Of a stretch of DNA of 64,000 nucleotides, positions 51,079 to 60,514 are shown in pieces. The first letter of the stretch is position 1. Every line of letters starts with the position of its first letter. This stretch comes from Pelotomaculum schinkii (lineage in GTDB: Bacteria > Bacillota > Desulfotomaculia > Desulfotomaculales > Pelotomaculaceae): positions 496,001 to 560,000 of the forward strand of contig NZ_QFGA01000001.1 in NCBI RefSeq assembly GCF_004369205.1, read 5' to 3'. The position numbers and the translations under genes are program-made. The notes below the pieces were generated by a model. That model was not told the DNA's origin. It ran no database searches and saw only the letters and a list, made by a program, of their open reading frames with translations.

Positions 51079-51165
51079 GCGGCAGTGGCGGAATTGGCAG
51101 ACGCGCAAGATTCAGGTTCTTGTGTCCGTAAGGATGTGAAGGTTCAAGTCCTTTCTGCCGCACCA
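51079..51165 (+). tRNA. tRNA-Leu (anticodon CAG), copy 2
   Basis: Differs from copy 1 at only two positions, both in the variable arm: C to T and G to A, which keep the pair (GTCC-GTAA-GGAT). The same acceptor, anticodon and CCA are present. Confidence 0.95.
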
Positions 51166-51222
51166 ATTAAAATCAAGGCTTCCGGGTTCGGGGGGCTTTT
51201 TATTTTATTGTTGCGGCAACTA

Positions 51223-51405
51223 TCACCTCATGAAAGCCCGGACCAGATGTGCGGCAAAGTAGGTCACAGCAGCCAGGCAAAGCCAGAAACCCGCCAATAT
51301 CTCCAGCTCCCCGTCCTCCCTCTCCAACCAATCCAATAACCGGTCGATCAACACGAAGTCCGTATAACACGCATACTCTTCTTTAATTCTCATAACTCTA
51401 TCCAT
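51223..51405 (-). CDS. Small membrane protein under a LexA-type promoter, 60 aa
   Basis: From the ATG at 51405 (AAGGGGGCG upstream) the peptide has an acidic, amphipathic N-terminal part (RIKEEYACYTDFVLIDRLLDWLERED) and one C-terminal hydrophobic span (ILAGFWLCLAAVTYFAAHLV) ending RAFMR. It is monocistronic. The promoter 36 bp upstream contains a perfect LexA-box match, so DNA damage induction is likely. Small SOS-induced membrane peptides in other bacteria block division or depolarise the membrane; this one is not recognisably related to any of them. Confidence 0.65.
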   Translation of the reverse strand: MDRVMRIKEEYACYTDFVLIDRLLDWLEREDGELEILAGFWLCLAAVTYFAAHLVRAFMR

Positions 51406-51440
51406 CAAGACGCCCCCTTGTCGTACATATGTTTGTTATC

Positions 51441-51469
51441 ATACTACATCAGAACACGTGTTCTGTCAA
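51441..51469 (-). promoter_or_regulatory. Promoter with embedded LexA (SOS) box
   Basis: On the minus strand, consensus TTGACA (51464-51469), a 17-bp spacer and TAGTAT (51441-51446). The palindrome GAACACGTGTTC fills 51452-51463 of the spacer and fits the Gram-positive LexA consensus GAACRNRYGTTC at every position. Confidence 0.75.
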
Positions 51470-51567
51470 CAATAAAACACAAGCATTAGCCCGATTAAAG
51501 TAAGTTAAATATAATTGTCACCTTTTTCAACACGGCTCAATAATATTTTTCGGAGGGGGTGATAATT

Positions 51568-52602
51568 TTGAAGAAAAAGGCTGATGCAATTTTTGAAGGT
51601 GGCGGCGTTAAAGCCTTCGGTATGCTAGGCGCTCTTTTTGAAGCCGAGAGGCGGGGTTACCAGTGGGTAAACGTGGCTGGCTCTTCTGCCGGCGCAATCA
51701 TCGCAGCCCTGGTTGCGGCGGGGTATTCGGCGCTTGAAATTAAAGAGCAGATCTGGAAACTTGATTTCAGATACTTAAAGGATGTTGACTGGGTGGGACG
51801 AATACCCATTATCGGTCATGCGCTTAACCTGTGGTTCAAGCACGGTCTTTACGTGGGAAATCACCTGGAAAGCCTGATCCGGGGATTATTGGCCGCAAAA
51901 GGGATTGTCACATTTAAAGACCTTGTCCAGAAAGAGTATGACAGCGATCCTATCCGCCACTACAAACTTGTTGTTACCGCCACAGATGTCACCAGGCGCA
52001 AGCTGTTAAGGCTGCCCTACGATTTCATAGACTACGGTATTGATCCTGACAGCATGGAAGTATGCAAGGCAGTAAGGATGAGTTCCTCACTTCCCTTCTT
52101 TTTTGAACCCTGCCGCATTGTTTCCAGCAGTTTGAAAAATAGACAGAAACTAAACTATTTAATTGATGGTGGAGTACTCAGCAATTTTCCAGTCTGGGTA
52201 TTCGACGACGATGATGTCCCCGCCTGGCCGACTTTTGGCTTTAAAATTGTGGAGGAAGATCAAACCGAACCCTCGCGCATCAACAACCCCTTCGACCTTT
52301 TCAAAGCCATACTTTCAACTATGCTGGAAGCTCATGACAAAATCCATGAGTCGAACCTCAAAAGCAGCCTCCGCACCATTTCAATACCCTCGCTTGGGAT
52401 TAAGACTACTGATTTTGACACCATCAACAAGGAAAAGGATGCGTTATTCGAGGCCGGAGTACAAGCGGCGGTAGGTTTCTTCGAGGGCTGGAACTTTGAA
52501 GCTTTCAAACTCCAGTGTTGCAATTATCCACGTCTTCACACACTACCCAACTTGCAGCTTTTGCATAATAAGCCTGCGTCAGGCGCCCGTAAAAAGGTTT
52601 GA
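51568..52602 (+). CDS. Patatin-like phospholipase
   Basis: Serine lipid acyl hydrolase of about 344 residues with the catalytic dyad in its usual context: oxyanion loop EGGGVKAFG, nucleophile elbow GSSAGA near residue 40, and DGGVLSNFP carrying the aspartate. SSLPFFFEP is also typical. No signal peptide; probably cytoplasmic. The start is taken as TTG at 51568, which has GGAGGGGG at good spacing; the GTG at 51559 lies inside that run. Confidence 0.9.
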   Translation: MKKKADAIFEGGGVKAFGMLGALFEAERRGYQWVNVAGSSAGAIIAALVAAGYSALEIKEQIWKLDFRYLKDVDWVGRIPIIGHALNLWFKHGLYVGNHLESLIRGLLAAKGIVTFKDLVQKEYDSDPIRHYKLVVTATDVTRRKLLRLPYDFIDYGIDPDSMEVCKAVRMSSSLPFFFEPCRIVSSSLKNRQKLNYLIDGGVLSNFPVWVFDDDDVPAWPTFGFKIVEEDQTEPSRINNPFDLFKAILSTMLEAHDKIHESNLKSSLRTISIPSLGIKTTDFDTINKEKDALFEAGVQAAVGFFEGWNFEAFKLQCCNYPRLHTLPNLQLLHNKPASGARKKV

Positions 52603-52726
52603 CTTTTAGATCAGCCAAGGTTAAGATTATTTTATATTTCCCCATATTTCGTGGGAATATCGCATACTCTATATGCGTAAGCAAAGCTGGCCGCCAGCTT
52701 TAATTTTTTTGTTAAAGGGGAGAACT

Positions 52727-53035
52727 ATGATGCTTGCGGAGCTTAAGAAGACTGAATCAAAGGGGAACCGGGTCATAGTTACCGTCGTGGGGCCGGACTG
52801 CGTGGGCATTATCGCCGGAGTGGCCCAGGTACTCGCGTCAAACGGCATTAATATTCTGGACATCAGCCAGACCATTTTGCAGGAATTTCTGGTGATGGTC
52901 ATGGTTGCGGATATGTCCGGCAGCCCTGTGGACTTGAGCACCTTAAAGGAAAGATTGGCCGCAAAGGGACTTGAACTGGGTGTGAGGATCGATGCTCAGC
53001 ACGAAGATGTCTTCAAATTCATGCACAGGATTTAG
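52727..53035 (+). CDS. ACT domain protein (UPF0237 type)
   Basis: The 102-residue protein is a single ACT-domain pair fragment: VIVTVVGPDCVGIIAGVAQVLASNGINILDISQTIL and the C-terminal DVFKFMHRI, typical of UPF0237. It probably binds an amino acid as a regulator. The ATG at 52727 follows AAGGGGAG. It is 15 bp from the UPF0210 gene, a pairing conserved widely in Firmicutes and archaea. Confidence 0.92.
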   Translation: MMLAELKKTESKGNRVIVTVVGPDCVGIIAGVAQVLASNGINILDISQTILQEFLVMVMVADMSGSPVDLSTLKERLAAKGLELGVRIDAQHEDVFKFMHRI

Positions 53036-53050
53036 CCGGGGGGGAATAAG

Positions 53051-54409
53051 ATGCTCACCTTACAGGAGATAATGGAAACTATCAAGATGGTGCAGGAGGA
53101 AAACCTTGATATCCGCACGATTACCATGGGTATCAGTCTGCGGGACTGTGCCGGACCGGACTCCCGCCAGACGAGGACCAAAATTTATGACAAAATCACG
53201 AGACTGGCCGGCCAACTGGTCAAAACCGGGGAGCAGATAGAGCGCGAATACGGCCTGCCCATTGTCAACAAGAGGATCTCGGTGACACCCATGGCCCTGG
53301 TCGCCGAAAGCAGCGTAAAGGGTGATATGGTTGACTTCGCCAGGACCATGGACGATGCTGCCGCCGCTGTCGGGGTCAATTTTATCGGCGGCTATTCCGC
53401 GCTGGTGCATAAAGGGTTTACCGGAGCCGACCACCGCCTGATCGACAGTATCCCTGAAGCGCTGGACGTCACAACCAGGGTTTGCTCCTCCGTAAATGTG
53501 GCGACAACTCATGCCGGAATAAATATGGACGCGGTATACCGCATGGGCCAGGTTATAAAAAAAACCGCAGAGCTTACGGCTGACCGGGACGGGCTGGGAT
53601 GCGCCAAGCTGGTTGTTTTTGCCAATGTGCCGGAGGACAACCCTTTTATGGCGGGGGCCTTTCACGGTATCGGCGAGCCGGAGTGCGTCATCAACGTCGG
53701 TGTAAGCGGTCCCGGTGTAGTAAAAAAGGCGGTTGAAACTGTTAAGGGAGCAGACTTTGGAGTGCTGGCCGAAACTATCAAGAAAACCGCTTTCAAGATT
53801 ACCAGGATGGGTGAGTTGGTAGGGCGAACCGCCGCAGAAAGACTTGGGGTTCCCTTTGGCATTGTCGACATATCGCTGGCTCCCACCCCGGCGATCGGGG
53901 ACAGCGTTGCCGAGATCCTGGAAGCAATGGGCATTGAAATATGCGGTACGCACGGGACCACGGCCGCGCTGGCCCTCTTGAATGACGCTGTTAAAAAAGG
54001 CGGCGCCATGGCCTCATCCTACGTTGGAGGCCTTTCAGGGGCTTTCATTCCTCTTAGCGAAGACGCCGGCATGATCCGTGCCGCCGAGGCTGGCGCTCTT
54101 ACTCTGGAAAAGCTTGAGGCTATGACTTGTGTATGCTCGGTCGGGTTGGATATGATCGCCGTACCAGGTGATACACCGGCAGAGACAATCGCCGCGATTA
54201 TTGCAGATGAAGCAGCCATAGGCATGATTAACAAAAAAACCACCGCTGTACGGATGATTCCCGCGGTGGGTAAAAAAGTGGGCGATTACGTCGAATACGG
54301 CGGCTTGCTGGGCAGTGCCCCGGTGATTCCTGTAAAGCCGTTTTCACCCGCTGATTTCGTGCGGCGTGGCGGTAGAATACCCGCCCCTATCCAAGGCTTG
54401 ACCAACTAA
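53051..54409 (+). CDS. UPF0210 (DUF711, PFL-like) family protein
   Basis: The 452-residue protein has the DUF711 pattern: [20 protein letters not shown] at the N-terminus, [28 protein letters not shown]-like [15 protein letters not shown], and [19 protein letters not shown]. Structural relatives belong to the pyruvate-formate-lyase-like barrel, but the glycyl radical motif is absent and the activity is unknown. It is coupled to the ACT gene upstream, which probably regulates it. Confidence 0.93.
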   Translation: MLTLQEIMETIKMVQEENLDIRTITMGISLRDCAGPDSRQTRTKIYDKITRLAGQLVKTGEQIEREYGLPIVNKRISVTPMALVAESSVKGDMVDFARTMDDAAAAVGVNFIGGYSALVHKGFTGADHRLIDSIPEALDVTTRVCSSVNVATTHAGINMDAVYRMGQVIKKTAELTADRDGLGCAKLVVFANVPEDNPFMAGAFHGIGEPECVINVGVSGPGVVKKAVETVKGADFGVLAETIKKTAFKITRMGELVGRTAAERLGVPFGIVDISLAPTPAIGDSVAEILEAMGIEICGTHGTTAALALLNDAVKKGGAMASSYVGGLSGAFIPLSEDAGMIRAAEAGALTLEKLEAMTCVCSVGLDMIAVPGDTPAETIAAIIADEAAIGMINKKTTAVRMIPAVGKKVGDYVEYGGLLGSAPVIPVKPFSPADFVRRGGRIPAPIQGLTN

Positions 54410-54455
54410 GCTGCCGACAATAGAAATTACGGCTTTTGATATGGATATGGTCAGG

Positions 54456-54863
54456 CTACTCCTGAACCATTTTGACCATAACCTTCCTCCGTCTGGGACC
54501 GTCGAATTCGCAAAAATACACACCCTGCCAGGTCCCCAACTGGAGCTTTCCGCCGCTGATAAACAGAACAAGGCTAACCCCCACCAGCGACGATTTGATA
54601 TGGGCGGCCGAGTTGCCTTCACTATGCCTGTAGCCGTCATCAAAGGGTACCAGCTTGTTAAGTTCCATCAGCATGTCGGCCGCCACCGTGGGGTCGGCAT
54701 TTTCATTTATAGTAAGGCCGGCCGTGGTATGCGGAACATAGAGCAGGCAGGTACCTTCCGCTACTCCGCTCTGGGCAACCAGCCGGCCGACCGCTGAGGT
54801 AATATCCAGTAATTGCGTCCGTTCACGGGTGTTGACGTCCAGTGTATAGGTTCTTGAACTCAT
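54456..54863 (-). CDS. YjbQ family secondary thiamine-phosphate synthase enzyme (UPF0047)
   Basis: The 135-residue protein has the UPF0047 motifs [44 protein letters not shown] and [20 protein letters not shown]. Some members substitute weakly for ThiE; the physiological role is unclear. It is monocistronic and convergent with the UPF0210 gene. Confidence 0.93.
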   Translation of the reverse strand: MSSRTYTLDVNTRERTQLLDITSAVGRLVAQSGVAEGTCLLYVPHTTAGLTINENADPTVAADMLMELNKLVPFDDGYRHSEGNSAAHIKSSLVGVSLVLFISGGKLQLGTWQGVYFCEFDGPRRRKVMVKMVQE

Positions 54864-54956
54864 ACCCTCTTGCCCCTTTGCGTTAAAGCCGGTAACCCCG
54901 GTGCAACGTTTCCTAAATCCCTTTATGATTCAAATTATTCATGTTATAACCAGGGA

Positions 54957-55589
54957 CTAAGAATCTCTTATGCCCAGGTTAAAGGTTAGTATCTCCAGGT
55001 TAACGGAAAGGTCAACATTCCTATACACAATGTGCTCAGGCACATTAAGTGAAACGGGAGCAAAATTGAGGATTGCGTGCAACCTGTTTTTTACCATTAA
55101 ATCGGCAACATCCTGGGCTGATTTGGGGGGAACAGCAATTATTCCGATACGTACCTTATGCTTATTGATAATATCCGGCATCTTCTCCGGCGGGTAGACA
55201 TCCAGGTCCCCGACCTTTCTACCAATTTTATTAAGGTCATTGTCAAAAACGCCAACGACGGAAAATCCCCGGCTGTTAAACCCCCGGTAGGTTGAAAGGG
55301 CGTAGCCGAGGTTTCCCGCCCCAACCAACAGCAGTGGCCAGGGTACGTTCAGACCGAGAATTTTTAAGGTATAGCGCATGAGGTCCTGTACATTATAGCC
55401 TACACCACGGGTGCCGAACTCACCAAAGTACGCTAAATCTTTTCTAACCTGAGGTGGGCTTACCCCTACCCCTTCGGCAATTTCATTAGATGATACGGTA
55501 ATTATGCCTTTTTCGTCCAGCCGCTCCAGAAACCTGGAGTAAACCGACAACCTGTTAATAGTTGCTTCGGGCACCCTTTGGGTTTTCAT
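54957..55589 (-). CDS. rex: Redox-sensing transcriptional repressor Rex
   Basis: The 210-residue protein has the N-terminal winged helix ([20 protein letters not shown] and [27 protein letters not shown]) and an NAD(H)-binding Rossmann domain ([31 protein letters not shown]). The C-terminal domain-swap helix is also present. Rex senses NADH/NAD and derepresses fermentation and hydrogenase genes. hydEF and aspA are near, but I see no convincing full Rex palindrome in front of them. Confidence 0.95.
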   Translation of the reverse strand: MKTQRVPEATINRLSVYSRFLERLDEKGIITVSSNEIAEGVGVSPPQVRKDLAYFGEFGTRGVGYNVQDLMRYTLKILGLNVPWPLLLVGAGNLGYALSTYRGFNSRGFSVVGVFDNDLNKIGRKVGDLDVYPPEKMPDIINKHKVRIGIIAVPPKSAQDVADLMVKNRLHAILNFAPVSLNVPEHIVYRNVDLSVNLEILTFNLGIRDS

Positions 55590-55747
55590 ATTACTCCTCC
55601 ACCAGGTATGTGTTCCCCTCTCAACAAGGGTATTACTAAATTATCCCAACGTGCTGGTTTTCACAAACTTGTAGCACTGTTTTATTGTAAATGATCCGCA
55701 TGAAAAACGTCAAACCCTTTTGATAACTTCAGTGGATATGTTCATTA

Positions 55748-55796
55748 AAAAAAACAAATAAGCCACCCTATCATAGCAAAGGGTGACTTATCGAAT
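55748..55796 (-). terminator. Terminator after ybjQ
   Basis: Minus strand AAGTCACCCT, a 10-nt loop and AGGGTGGCTT, followed by ATTTGTTTTTTTT, directly beyond the stop at 55803. Confidence 0.88.
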
Positions 55797-55802
55797 AATA
55801 GC

Positions 55803-56120
55803 TTACTTGGCTACAACAACAGCGGTACCGCTTGCTGTTACCATCAGCATCCCTTCCCTGATTACCTCGTAATCCAAATCAACTCCCACCACCGCATTGG
55901 CTCCCAAGGCTTGCGCCTGCTGGGACATCTCTTCAAGCGCGAGCTGCCTTGCTTGGGCCAGTTTTTGTTCATAGGCACCGGAGCGGCCGCCCACAATATC
56001 GGTAATACTGGCAAAGAGATCCCGCACGATATTGGCGCCCATAATTGCCTCACCAGACACGATGGATAAATACTGCAGTACCGGTTTACCTTCAATGGTT
56101 TGTGTTGTGGTTAAAATCAT
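55803..56120 (-). CDS. YbjQ family putative heavy-metal-binding protein (UPF0145)
   Basis: The 105-residue protein carries the YbjQ pattern: [35 protein letters not shown] and [17 protein letters not shown]. Function uncertain despite the family name. It is a single gene between Rex and hydE. TATAAT occurs about 25 bp upstream of the ATG. Confidence 0.92.
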   Translation of the reverse strand: MILTTTQTIEGKPVLQYLSIVSGEAIMGANIVRDLFASITDIVGGRSGAYEQKLAQARQLALEEMSQQAQALGANAVVGVDLDYEVIREGMLMVTASGTAVVVAK

Positions 56121-56283
56121 CTAAGTCCCCCCTTAGAATTATTATACCCTCTCTTCGTCAACAAATCTTCCACCCAGTAAAATAAATTCGCTGCCTTTTA
56201 CCAATCTACTCCAAGGTAGTCTCGACTATCTCATGGACTGCAGGGTTGCCGGCCATTGCTTTCTCAAGCAGACCCTAGACGGA

Positions 56284-57348
56284 CTACAGTCCAGAGCAAC
56301 TCTTTTCATGCTGCAGCGTGTGGCCATAGCCGGCCCCCACGCGGCGTCCGGATTTTTCAACATCCATGACCGCCCTGGCGTAGCTTTCCTCCGGCGTATC
56401 GTTCAGACCGATTTTGCCCGGATAAATGGCGTAATCCTCCCGGTACTTGGCCGGTGTCATGTTTGGCATAATAACGTTGGCGCCACATTGTAAAACCTTT
56501 ACCCTGCCCAGCGGATCAATCGTCGCTGCCGATGTTGTCGCGGGCAGGTGCGCGCGCGGCATAGCCAGCCGGGCAACGGCCAGCGTCTTCAAGGTCATTG
56601 CCAAGGTCCCACCGGCCTCCCCGGCTAGAGGTGTCCGGCTGCTTGGTATAAAGGGACCGATTCCGGCCATTTCTATACCCATCCTGCGAAACAGCAGGAT
56701 ATCATCCGCCAGAGTTTCTAAAGTCTGCCCGGGCAAACCCACCATGTTGCCGGAGCCGACCTGGTATCCCAGCTCCGAGAGCCACCTCTGTCTTTCCAAT
56801 CGCTCTTCCAGGAATGTGCCTGGACGTAAGCGGGCAAAAAGGCGCGGGTCGCTTGTTTCATGCTTTAATAAATAGCGGTCCGCCCCGGCCTTCCTAAATA
56901 GGGTGTAATCCTGGCGGGAACGGTCCCCGACGGAAAGCGTGATCGCAACATCATTGTCCTTCTTGATGGCCCGGATAATTCCGGCCAGCATTTCTCCCGA
57001 ATAATACCCTTCCTCGCCTGATTGCAGCACGATGGTGCGACAACCAAGTGCAGCCGCCGCGCCGGCGCTCTCGATGATTTCCCAAGGAGGCATACGGTAC
57101 CTGGCAACTTCCAGGTTATCCTTGCGCAAGCCGCAATAGGAACAGTTCCTGGCACAGTGATTGGAAAATTCAATGATACCCCGCAAATGGATTTCATCCC
57201 CTACAAACCTGGCCCGCGTCTTATCTGCCAGATGAAAGAGGGCGATACTTTCCTCATCGTCCGCGCTGAGCAGAGCCACCAGGTCCTCCCTGGTCAGTTC
57301 CAGGAACTTGGCGGCACGCTCCAACACTTCCAAGAACTTTTTTCTCAA
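56284..57348 (-). CDS. hydE: [FeFe]-hydrogenase maturase HydE (radical SAM)
   Basis: Radical SAM enzyme of 354 residues with the cluster motif C65, C69 and C72 (NHCARNCSYCGLR), then RYRMPPWEII, LQSGEE and MVGLPGQT. HydE works on the dithiolate side of H-cluster synthesis. It is the last gene of the TM1266-aspA-hydF-hydE unit, 1 bp from hydF. HydG, the third maturase, is not in this window. Confidence 0.95.
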   Translation of the reverse strand: MRKKFLEVLERAAKFLELTREDLVALLSADDEESIALFHLADKTRARFVGDEIHLRGIIEFSNHCARNCSYCGLRKDNLEVARYRMPPWEIIESAGAAAALGCRTIVLQSGEEGYYSGEMLAGIIRAIKKDNDVAITLSVGDRSRQDYTLFRKAGADRYLLKHETSDPRLFARLRPGTFLEERLERQRWLSELGYQVGSGNMVGLPGQTLETLADDILLFRRMGIEMAGIGPFIPSSRTPLAGEAGGTLAMTLKTLAVARLAMPRAHLPATTSAATIDPLGRVKVLQCGANVIMPNMTPAKYREDYAIYPGKIGLNDTPEESYARAVMDVEKSGRRVGAGYGHTLQHEKSCSGL

Positions 57349-57349
57349 C

Positions 57350-58600
57350 TTAATTCACTCCAGTCTCAATTTCGTCCAGCAGCTGAAGCGCAGAGGGGAA
57401 GGGTGATAGAGCCCTCCTCAATATGCCGTGCACGTGGGCAATCAGCACCCCGTAATTTACCACCGGCGCCCCGGCGCTGTTGGCCTGTATAATCCGGTGC
57501 AGCATTTCCTTACGGTTAATCATGCAGGCCCCACAGTGAACAATCAGGTTGTACTGCCCCAGGTCAGCCGGCAGCGTATTTCCGCTGGACCAGTCGAAAT
57601 GCAGTTCTCCTCCCGCCTTTTGGCGCAGCCAGCGGGGAATTTTTACGGTGCCGATATCGTCCGATACCCGGTGGTGGGTGCAGGCCTCGGCAACAAGAAC
57701 ACGATCCCCGGGCTTCAATCTGTCAACTGCCATCGCCCCTGCCACCAGCGCCTCCAGATTCCCCTTGTAACGGGCAAACAGTATGGAAAATGAGGTCATC
57801 ATCACGTCTCCAGGAGTATCAGCGTCCACTTTCAAAAAAGCCTGCGAGTCCGTAACTACCAGCTTGGGTTTGGAGGAAAGCCCTGCCAACGCTCTCTTAA
57901 GTTCCCTTTCCTTGACTACCAGGGTAATGGCGTCATTATCCAGGAGGTCCCTGATAGTCTGCACCTGGGGCAGGATGATCCTGCCTTTGGGGGCTGCCAG
58001 GTCTATGGGAACTACCAGCACCACGGTATCGCCCGGGTCAATCAGGTCCCCGAGGATAGTTGGCGAGGTCCACTCCTTGGGCGCAGCCTTGATGATTTCC
58101 TTTTTTAAACCCTCGATGCCCAACCTGGTCACAGCGCTTACCGGCACAACCTTAATCCCCAGGATTTCCTCCACTGCCTCCGACCCGGCCTCCTGGTTAA
58201 GATCCATCTTGTTCAAGACTCCGACTACCGGCACTCCCTGCTCTGCGGCTTTCTTGATCAAATCCTTCTCATATTCCCCGGCGCCCTGTACCGGGTCGAT
58301 TACCAGGAGCATCAAGTCAGCCTTGTGAAGTACGGCAATTGTCTTCTGAATACGCAGGTCGCCCAGTTCGCCCACGTCGTCAATACCGGCTGTGTCAATT
58401 ATCACCACGGGACCTACCGGCAGGATTTCCATCGACTTGTAAACGGGGTCGGTAGTTGTGCCCGGAATGCTGGATACGATAGCGATTTCCTGGTTGGTCA
58501 ACGCGTTGATCAGGCTGGACTTGCCGGCATTGCGGCGGCCGAAAATAGCGATATGGAGCCTATTTCCCCGCGGTGTGTCATTTAAACTCCCCACACTCAT
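57350..58600 (-). CDS. hydF: [FeFe]-hydrogenase maturation GTPase HydF
   Basis: Scaffold that delivers the di-iron subcluster to the hydrogenase. The 416 residues comprise a GTPase domain (G1 GRRNAGKSSL near residue 21, G2/G3 PGTTTDP and DTAGIDD, G4 NKMD), a dimerisation domain and a C-terminal cluster domain. Its ligands are visible in EACTHHR (CxH) and HCGACM. It overlaps aspA by 4 bp. Confidence 0.96.
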   Translation of the reverse strand: MSVGSLNDTPRGNRLHIAIFGRRNAGKSSLINALTNQEIAIVSSIPGTTTDPVYKSMEILPVGPVVIIDTAGIDDVGELGDLRIQKTIAVLHKADLMLLVIDPVQGAGEYEKDLIKKAAEQGVPVVGVLNKMDLNQEAGSEAVEEILGIKVVPVSAVTRLGIEGLKKEIIKAAPKEWTSPTILGDLIDPGDTVVLVVPIDLAAPKGRIILPQVQTIRDLLDNDAITLVVKERELKRALAGLSSKPKLVVTDSQAFLKVDADTPGDVMMTSFSILFARYKGNLEALVAGAMAVDRLKPGDRVLVAEACTHHRVSDDIGTVKIPRWLRQKAGGELHFDWSSGNTLPADLGQYNLIVHCGACMINRKEMLHRIIQANSAGAPVVNYGVLIAHVHGILRRALSPFPSALQLLDEIETGVN

Positions 58601-60024
58601 CTTTTATCCCTGCCTTTTTTCAGGTATTTGGTCCCGGCCACACCCGGCCTGGTAAGTTCACCAGGAGTAAAAATAGCTGCCAGGTCTTCTGAGGTAAATA
58701 ATCCTGATTCTATGACGACTTCCCTTAAATTCTTGCTCTCCCGCCTGGCTTGCTTAACTAGTTCCGCAGCTTGACCGTAACCCAGGTGGGGAGTTAAGGC
58801 GGTAATAAAACCGTGGCTTTCTTCCAGCCAGCGACGGCACCTGGCCTCATCCGCCATGATCCCTTTAACACATTTTTCGTTTAAGATGTTAACCGCATTG
58901 ATCAGCATTTCCAAGGACTGGAGCAGGGTATGAGCAATGACCGGCATAAAGGCGTTCAATTCTAAACTACCCGCCGCTGCGGCTGCCGCAAGGACCTGAT
59001 CGTTGCCCATCACCTGGAAGGAAACCTGGGTAATCATTTCAGGAATCACCGGGTTTACCTTGCCTGGCATGATCGATGACCCGGCCTGTATTTCCGGCAG
59101 CTTGATTTCAGCCAGACCTCCGAGGGGGCCTGAGGAAAGAAGCCTCAGGTCACCGGCCATCTTGGCCAGGTTTACCGCCGCCGCTTTTAAAAGACCGGAC
59201 ACCTCCACGAAGACATCGGTATTCTGGGTCAGGTCTATGGTATTCTCAGAACGTGCTAAACCGTACCCGGTTATAGCTCGAAGTTCTTCAATAACTGAGT
59301 AGATATAATGAGGATTGGCGTTCAAACCCGTACCCACCGCAGTACCACCCAGGTTAACCTGACGCAGCCTCTCTTCGACCTTATAAAGGCGCCAGCGGTC
59401 TCTGGCAATGGCTTCGGCATAGGCGCTGAATTCCTGCCCCAGCGTAACCGGCACTGCGTCCTGCATCTCAGTGCGGCCAATTTTTAATATCCCTGCGAAC
59501 GACGCCTCTTTTTCCTGCAGGGCGCCCTGGAGATCAGCCAGTACCTCGCTGAGGTCCAGGACCCTGCCAATGGCGGCAACCCGCAGGGCGGTCGGATAGA
59601 CATCGTTTGTCGACTGGGATAAATTTACGTGCTCCAAAGGGTCAACCAGCAGGTAGTCCCCTTTTTGCCCCCTGAGGAGTTCTATGGCACGGTTGGCAAT
59701 CACTTCATTAACGTTCATGTTGGTGGATGTCCCCGCCCCGCCCTGAAAGGCATCAACAATAAACTGGTCGGACAGTCCACCGCCAGCTACCTCGCCTGCA
59801 GCCTTGACGATGGCTTCGCCAATCCTGCGGTCCAACAGTCCCGCGCTCATATTGGCCTCTGCCGCTGCCTGCTTGACCTGGGCCACCGCTCTGATTAGGA
59901 AGGGGTTTGTTTTAAATCCGGATACCGGAAAATTGCCGGCCGCACGAACGGTATGGATGCCGTAATAGGCTGCCTGTGGAACTTTTACTTCACCAAGCAT
60001 ATCCTTTTCAATGCGAAACTCCAC
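58597..60024 (-). CDS. aspA: Aspartate ammonia-lyase
   Basis: Fumarase/aspartase superfamily enzyme of 475 residues that converts aspartate to fumarate and ammonia. The signature loop GSSIMPGKVNPVIPE is present, with GGAGTSTNMNVNEVIANRA and LSQSTNDVYPTALR. aspA is a recurrent member of hydrogenase maturation clusters, since ammonium or fumarate metabolism has been tied to H-cluster dithiolate synthesis. It sits between TM1266 and hydF. Confidence 0.95.
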   Translation of the reverse strand: MEFRIEKDMLGEVKVPQAAYYGIHTVRAAGNFPVSGFKTNPFLIRAVAQVKQAAAEANMSAGLLDRRIGEAIVKAAGEVAGGGLSDQFIVDAFQGGAGTSTNMNVNEVIANRAIELLRGQKGDYLLVDPLEHVNLSQSTNDVYPTALRVAAIGRVLDLSEVLADLQGALQEKEASFAGILKIGRTEMQDAVPVTLGQEFSAYAEAIARDRWRLYKVEERLRQVNLGGTAVGTGLNANPHYIYSVIEELRAITGYGLARSENTIDLTQNTDVFVEVSGLLKAAAVNLAKMAGDLRLLSSGPLGGLAEIKLPEIQAGSSIMPGKVNPVIPEMITQVSFQVMGNDQVLAAAAAAGSLELNAFMPVIAHTLLQSLEMLINAVNILNEKCVKGIMADEARCRRWLEESHGFITALTPHLGYGQAAELVKQARRESKNLREVVIESGLFTSEDLAAIFTPGELTRPGVAGTKYLKKGRDKR

Positions 60025-60040
60025 TTAACGGCCCTCCAGT

Positions 60041-60292
60041 CTAACCTTTTGTCAATAGCGCTGTTTTTACTTTAACTCCGGTAAGGCTGCCAAGCTTACC
60101 GGTCATAGCGCCAATCTCGTCCGTAGATCCGTCCACAATCAGGGAGATAATCGAGAGATTGCGGTCCCGGTAAGGGACCCCCATCCTCCCCACAATCATT
60201 TCTCCATACTCACTCAGGACCGTGTTAATCCGGCGGGAAGCATCCTCTCTGCTTTCCACCACGATCCCGATCACACCAATGCGCCTGTCCAT
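60041..60292 (-). CDS. Iron-only hydrogenase system regulator (TM1266 family)
   Basis: The 83-residue ACT-like (NikR C-domain-like) protein starts DRRIGVIGIVVESREDASRRIN and has IVGRMGVPYRDRNLSIISLIVDG, matching the TM1266 family found with hydEFG. It may bind a small ligand and regulate hydrogenase genes. First gene of the operon, 17 bp before aspA and about 215 bp after the probable transcription start. Confidence 0.92.
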   Translation of the reverse strand: MDRRIGVIGIVVESREDASRRINTVLSEYGEMIVGRMGVPYRDRNLSIISLIVDGSTDEIGAMTGKLGSLTGVKVKTALLTKG

Positions 60293-60368
60293 ATGAATCC
60301 CCCTATATTAAACTTGCCACGGCGACCTGCGGGCTTACAACGCAAACATAACCTTCAACAATAATAAA

Positions 60369-60395
60369 GCCCTTTTCTCTTGTGCGAAAAAGGGC
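60369..60395 (-). terminator. Leader terminator upstream of the hydrogenase maturation operon
   Basis: Minus strand GCCCTTTT, an 11-nt loop and AAAAGGGC, followed by TTTATTATTG, 77 bp before the TM1266 start and well inside the leader. It overlaps the 3' arm of the putative aptamer stem. Confidence 0.8.
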
Positions 60396-60508
60396 CTAAA
60401 AGTGCTGTCACTTCTCCTTGAGAGCAGGGGATTTCCCTTCTTCGCAGAATCTTTTTGACCCTCCGGGACGGTTTCGCCCGTACCCGTCAGGCTTATGAAT
60501 TTTTACTT
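60396..60508 (-). ncRNA. Structured leader RNA, candidate riboswitch of unknown class
   Basis: Between the promoter and the leader terminator the minus-strand RNA has a strong hairpin (GGGUACGG-GCGAAA-CCGUCCC with a UGAC/GUCA base), an A-rich linker, GAAGGGAAAUCCCCUGC, and AAGUG-ACAG-CACUU. AGGC at the 3' end can pair with GCCU at the 5' end, and this pairing would compete with the terminator stem. I could not match it to cobalamin, TPP, FMN, SAM, c-di-GMP, Moco, THF, ZTP or M-box consensus patterns. Confidence 0.6.
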
Positions 60509-60514
60509 GTAAAC

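Noticed and set aside
55640-55690. Possible Rex operator upstream of rex
   Set aside because: Only one half site (TTGTGAA) is visible; the second half does not match.
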